Of a stretch of DNA of 38,961 nt, positions 35,992-38,961 are shown piece by piece. Position 1 is the stretch's first letter. Every line of letters starts with the position of its first letter. The notes beneath the pieces are model-generated. The model ran no database searches. It was not told the DNA's origin and saw only the letters and a program-made list of their open reading frames with translations. Made by a program: the position numbers and the translations under genes. The DNA lies in NCBI GenBank assembly GCA_937139365.1, contig CAKZPT010000084.1:1-38961 (forward strand). Direction: 5' to 3'. This DNA is from an uncultured bacterium. Lineage in GTDB: Bacteria; Verrucomicrobiota; Kiritimatiellia; PWTM01.

Positions 35992-36702
35992 ATGCGGATT
36001 CACCGCGCCCGCCTCCTCGACGGGGCCCGCGCGGCCCGCGACGTCGCGGTAATCGTCGACGTCTACCGAGCGATGACCACCGCCGCCGTGCTGCTCGATT
36101 GCGGCGTCGCCGAGCTGCGGCTGGTGGAGGATCCGGACGAAGCGCTCGCCCTCCGGCGCGTCGGGCGTGTCGACCTTTGCGCGGGCGAGGTGGATGGCCG
36201 TCGCCCCCCGGGCTTCGACCACGGCAATTCGCCGTCCGAACTCATCGGCGCGCCGGTGCGCGGGCGCCGGGTGGCGCTGTCCACCCGCGCCGGCGTCGCG
36301 GGTCTGGCCGCCGCCCGCCACGCTCGGGTCCGGTTTGGGGCCGCGCTCGTCACCCTTACGGCCACGGCCACCGTCGTCCGCGAATCGCAACCCGCCGACG
36401 TCTGGCTGGTGGCCATGGGATGGGCCGGCCGGACGCCCACGCCGGAGGATGAGGCCTGCGCCGACCTCCTCGAGGCGGCGCTGACCGGACAGGCCGTGAA
36501 TCGGGGGGCGGTCGTCCGCCGGATCGCCGCGACGGAGGAATCGAGCAAGTTCGGCGACCCCGCCCGTCCGTGGTTTCCCGCCGCCGACCGCGACCTCGCC
36601 CTGCGGCTCGACGCCCATCCCTTCGCCATCGAAGTTCTCGAGGACGCCGACGGCCTGTACGCCGTCGCGCGACGGCCGCGGACGGCGGAGGGGCCCCCAT
36701 GA
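35992..36702 (+). CDS. comB: 2-phosphosulfolactate phosphatase (ComB) family protein
   Basis: A 236-residue protein with ComB-family features: DVAVIVDVYRAMTTAAVLLDCG (the Mg-binding DVxRA motif), VEDPDEALALRR, CAGEVDGRRPPGFDHGNSPSELI, GRRVALSTRAGVAGLAAAR and the acidic EDEACADLLEAALTG. In methanogens ComB dephosphorylates phosphosulfolactate on the way to coenzyme M; in bacteria without that pathway its role is uncertain. No other sulfolactate or CoM gene is in the window. ATG 35992 is used, eleven bases after the exonuclease stop; an earlier ATG at 35944 overlaps the exonuclease and adds unconserved sequence. The photolyase start overlaps its stop (ATGA), implying coupling. Confidence 0.85.
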   Translation: MRIHRARLLDGARAARDVAVIVDVYRAMTTAAVLLDCGVAELRLVEDPDEALALRRVGRVDLCAGEVDGRRPPGFDHGNSPSELIGAPVRGRRVALSTRAGVAGLAAARHARVRFGAALVTLTATATVVRESQPADVWLVAMGWAGRTPTPEDEACADLLEAALTGQAVNRGAVVRRIAATEESSKFGDPARPWFPAADRDLALRLDAHPFAIEVLEDADGLYAVARRPRTAEGPP

Positions 36703-38057
36703 TCGAACCGGAGCGCATTCGGACCCTCAACTCCCGTTCCGAGCGCAGGACCGGCGAGTACGTCCTCTATTGGATGCAGCAATCCCAGCGGGCCGAGGGG
36801 AACCCCGCGCTCGAACGCGCTGTCGAACTGGCCGGCGAACTCGCCCGGCCGGTCCTCGTCGCCTTCGCGCTGACCGACGACGAGCCGATGGCGACCGAGC
36901 GGCAGTACCTGTTCATGCTCGAAGGGCTGGCCGAGACTCGCGAGGCCCTGCGCCGCCGCGGCATTTCGATGGTGGTCCGCCGCGGGGATCCTCCCGACGT
37001 CATCGCCGGGCTGGCGCGGGATGCCGCCGTGGTCGTCAGCGACCGAGGGTACATGCCCATCCAAGTCGAGTGGCGCCGGCGGCTGTCCGACGCTTGCCCC
37101 GTCCGGCTCGAACAGGTCGAGGGCGACGTGGTCGTGCCTGTCGAGGTTGCCTCGGACCACGAGGAGTTCGCGGCACGCACGCTCCGTCCCAAATTGTTGC
37201 GCCACCTCGGCCGGTATCTTCGCCCGCCCGATCCGCCGACGGCCTACCGGCCGGCGGCGTTTCAACCGCCGGCGGGCGAGGAATGGGAGAGCCCGGCCGA
37301 GCTGTTGAAGCGGTTGCGCGTGGACCGCTCGGTCGGCCCGTCGCCGGCGATCCGCGGCGGTCTTTCCGAAGCCCGCCGGCGGCTGCGGCGCTTCCTCGAC
37401 GGGCGCCTGGCCGAGTATCCCGAACGCCGCAACGACCCGACGGTGGACATCCAGTCGGGGCTGAGTCCCTATCTTCATTTCGGGCAGATTTCGGTGGTAG
37501 AAGTGGCGTGGGCGGCGCACACCTGCGAGGCGCCCAGGGCGGCGCGGGATGCCTTTCTGGAGGAGCTCGTCGTCCGCCGCGAGCTCTCGATGAACTTCGC
37601 CCGGTATAACCCGCGGTGCGCTGCATGGGAGGGCCTGCCAGCATGGGCGCGGGCGACGCTCGAGGCCCATGCCGGCGACCCCCGGCCCTTTCTGTACTCC
37701 GCCGGCGAGCTGGAGGCCGCCGCCACGCACGACCCGGCCTGGAACGCCGCCCAACGGGAGATGACGGTCGGCGGCAAGATGCACAACTACATGCGGATGT
37801 ACTGGGGCAAGAAGATCCTCGAGTGGACCGCCGATCCCCAGGAGGCGTTTGCGACCGCGCTGCGGCTCAACGACCGTTACGAGCTCGACGGCCGCGATCC
37901 GAACGGTTGCGCGGGCGTCGCCTGGTGTTTCGGGAAGCACGATCGTCCCTGGGCGGAACGCCCCATCTTCGGGACCGTTCGGTACATGAGCTTCGAGGGG
38001 TTGCGCCGAAAGTTCGACATCGACGAGTACATCCGCCGATGGGCGCCCTCCCGGTAA
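36699..38057 (+). CDS. Deoxyribodipyrimidine photolyase, class II
   Basis: A 452-residue FAD enzyme that splits UV-induced cyclobutane pyrimidine dimers using light. The N-terminal antenna domain has RTGEYVLYWMQQSQRAEGNPALERAVELA, FALTDDEPMATERQYLFMLEGL and DRGYMPIQVEWRR. The C-terminal catalytic domain shows LSPYLHFGQIS, FLEELVVRRELSMNFARYNP, THDPAWNAAQREMTVGGKMH, NYMRMYWGKKILEWTADPQE, LNDRYELDGRDPNGCAGVAW and GTVRYMSFEGLRRKFDIDEY, which are class II rather than class I signatures. The ATG overlaps the comB stop. Complete and of normal length. Presence of photolyase means the ancestor met daylight, or keeps the enzyme for surface waters or mats. Confidence 0.95.
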   Translation: MIEPERIRTLNSRSERRTGEYVLYWMQQSQRAEGNPALERAVELAGELARPVLVAFALTDDEPMATERQYLFMLEGLAETREALRRRGISMVVRRGDPPDVIAGLARDAAVVVSDRGYMPIQVEWRRRLSDACPVRLEQVEGDVVVPVEVASDHEEFAARTLRPKLLRHLGRYLRPPDPPTAYRPAAFQPPAGEEWESPAELLKRLRVDRSVGPSPAIRGGLSEARRRLRRFLDGRLAEYPERRNDPTVDIQSGLSPYLHFGQISVVEVAWAAHTCEAPRAARDAFLEELVVRRELSMNFARYNPRCAAWEGLPAWARATLEAHAGDPRPFLYSAGELEAAATHDPAWNAAQREMTVGGKMHNYMRMYWGKKILEWTADPQEAFATALRLNDRYELDGRDPNGCAGVAWCFGKHDRPWAERPIFGTVRYMSFEGLRRKFDIDEYIRRWAPSR

Positions 38058-38070
38058 GGCCAGAGAAAGC

Positions 38071-38400
38071 TCAGGCGGCGCCGCCGCGGTGGGCACCGTT
38101 CATCCACTGCTCGAAACGCTTCCAGTCCTCGTCCGCTCCCGAACCCCGTCGCAGGGGCGGGAACGGGTAGCCGCCGTGTTTCAGCATCGCCTGCCGGCTT
38201 CTCAGGCGTCGCCAAGCCACCGCCCACTGAAACGGGGCGCGCAGCCTGGGTGGATCGGGAACGATTCCGTCCGCATCCGGTCCGGACGGATCCAATCCCA
38301 TGTTCACCATTCGTTTCTCAAACGTCGCGGCGTCCGCGCTCCACGCTTCCCGGGTTGTATCCATCATGGCGCGACTCTTTTCCGGCAGCATCGATCCCAT
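38071..38400 (-). CDS. Small hypothetical protein
   Basis: A 109-residue frame I do not recognise. Its sequence looks coding: KSRAMMDTTREAWSADAATF, EKRMVNMGLDPSGPDADG, FQWAVAWRRLRSRQAMLKHG and DEDWKRFEQWMNG, charged helical stretches with scattered Trp and Met and no signal peptide. Starts at ATG 38400, 38391 or 38367 are all possible and none has a strong ribosome-binding site. It converges on the photolyase gene with a 13-base gap. It could be a small cytoplasmic or DNA-associated protein; there is no motif to say. Confidence 0.5.
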   Translation of the reverse strand: MGSMLPEKSRAMMDTTREAWSADAATFEKRMVNMGLDPSGPDADGIVPDPPRLRAPFQWAVAWRRLRSRQAMLKHGGYPFPPLRRGSGADEDWKRFEQWMNGAHRGGAA

Positions 38401-38796
38401 TCGCCGCCATTCTCAGGAAGGCGCGCGTGCTCTTTTTTTCCGCCAGCAACGCATCGGCAACGACCGGTATTTACAGATGTATCTCGTGATTAAAGTACTG
38501 AAATGGGGACAGGCAAGATTAGAGGGCTGTTCTCCAGCTTGGGCGATTGCCCGAGTCACCCGGATTTGAGCACGGACGCCGAGAAGCCCGCTGTCGATCT
38601 GATCGACTTCGAGTCCGCCTCCGACCTCGACGATTGCTGGCACACGCCGTACGACGCGAGGGACAAACTTTCGGCCGATAGCCTGGACATATCCCTTCGG
38701 CTGGCCCTTCGGGCAGCGGCGATCGCGGCGGGTGGCGGCCGGTGACAGCCGGGGCCCGGAGCGGCGACTTGACTTTGGGCGTCCCGGCCGGAGGGT
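38401..38796. other. Intergenic region with AT-rich patch and possible gene fragment
   Basis: About 400 bases without a firm gene. A T7 run lies near 38430 and an AT-rich patch at 38468-38503 ends in the GGGGACAGGCA motif. Beyond it a frame from ATG 38503 to a TGA ending at 38745 gives HPDLSTDAEKPAVDLIDFES, ASDLDDCWHTPYDARDKL and SADSLDISLRLALRAAAI; this reads like coding sequence and may be a fragment of an exported protein interrupted at both ends, possibly of the M60-like gene that follows. Confidence 0.45.
38503..38515 (+). repeat. GGGGACAGGCA dispersed motif, copy 3
   Basis: ATGGGGACAGGCA, matching copy 1 at 27109-27121 over the 12 bases of TGGGGACAGGCA except for the first base, same orientation, directly after an AT-rich stretch (GATTAAAGTACTGAAA) unlike the surrounding sequence. 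Confidence 0.5.
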
Positions 38797-38961
38797 ATGG
38801 CCCTGATGCCGCCGATCCTACCCGTCCGCCGTTTTCCCACCCGGATTTGTTCTGAGGCCCCCCGGATCGCGCGGGAGGTAGCGATCGACCCGTCCGTCCC
38901 CGGCTGGACGTCCACCGGGCTGTATGCCGCGCCCGGCGAGGCCATCGAGGCGACCGCGCCA
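38797..38961 (+). CDS. Start of an M60-like (enhancin-type) peptidase gene, cut by window edge
   Basis: An open frame of 55 codons from ATG 38797 to the window end. It reads MALMPPILPVRRFPTRICSE, then APRIAREVAIDPSVPGWTST and GLYAAPGEAIEATAP. The segment VPGWTSTGLYAAPGE is the characteristic opening of the peptidase M60-like domain (mucin or glycoprotein-directed metalloproteases), whose zinc HExxH would lie beyond the edge. M60 proteins normally have a signal peptide and more sequence before this motif; only about 30 residues precede it here and they do not form a good leader. The gene may therefore be truncated at its 5' end, with the frame at 38503-38745 as a possible lost part, or start further upstream through a frameshift. 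Confidence 0.55.
   Translation, partial: MALMPPILPVRRFPTRICSEAPRIAREVAIDPSVPGWTSTGLYAAPGEAIEATAP

Overview
The window is a high-GC bacterial chromosome segment (roughly two thirds or more G+C by eye) from what looks like a member of the PVC superphylum, most plausibly Kiritimatiellota or a relative. The clues are Tat-exported Gfo/Idh/MocA oxidoreductases, a ThuA-like protein, a GH106-type rhamnosidase, a DUF4091 glycosidase, an anaerobic sulfatase maturase with a SEC-C tail, an M60-like start, and dispersed TTCCAA/TTGGAA palindromes. The lineage call is an inference; no rRNA or tRNA is present to settle it.

Layout. 1-3424 (minus): sugar-type accessory genes (ThuA, nitroreductase, a frameshifted Gfo/Idh/MocA gene and a HEAT-type protein cut by the left edge). 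3493-7340: housekeeping core, with pdxB divergent from eno-rpoZ, a strong terminator, then smpB. 7368-9952: a broken GH106-like glycosidase. 9984-17003 (minus): a surface-glycan cluster, tviB-fkp-glycosyltransferase/methyltransferase, followed by alkaline phosphatase. 17119-19591 (plus): ruvB and an MFS transporter. 19566-23555 (minus): ADP-forming acyl-CoA synthetase and a CoA-transferase/GNAT fusion. 23773-27083: a multiply broken DUF4091 glycosidase. 27084-27466: an AT-rich, repeat-bearing gap. 27467-31668 (minus): the carboxynorspermidine or carboxyspermidine polyamine branch (nspC, then its dehydrogenase with a histone-H1-like tail), followed by a membrane-tethered metallophosphoesterase. 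31771-33452 (minus): a broken sulfatase maturase and a headless remnant. 33569-34936 (minus): an intact Gfo/Idh/MocA protein. 35117-38057 (plus): PolB-type exonuclease, ComB phosphatase and class II photolyase. After that come a small hypothetical gene, an AT-rich repeat patch, and the start of an M60-like gene cut by the right edge.

The most striking property is where the damage falls. About ten coding lesions (frameshifts plus TAG, TAG and TAA in frame) sit in four accessory genes for glycan or sulfate-ester catabolism, with a fifth that has lost its start codon. About twenty housekeeping, polyamine, acetate, repair and surface-glycan genes read through cleanly. Three of the frameshifts fall on homopolymers (A7, G6, G7), so assembly error must be excluded. 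The nonsense codons are substitutions, and their restriction to one functional guild suggests real decay of a polysaccharide-utilisation programme or, less likely, recoding. A second point is a palindromic mini-element present between genes at 27361-27409 and, in related form, read in frame inside the glycosidase at 9583-9623.
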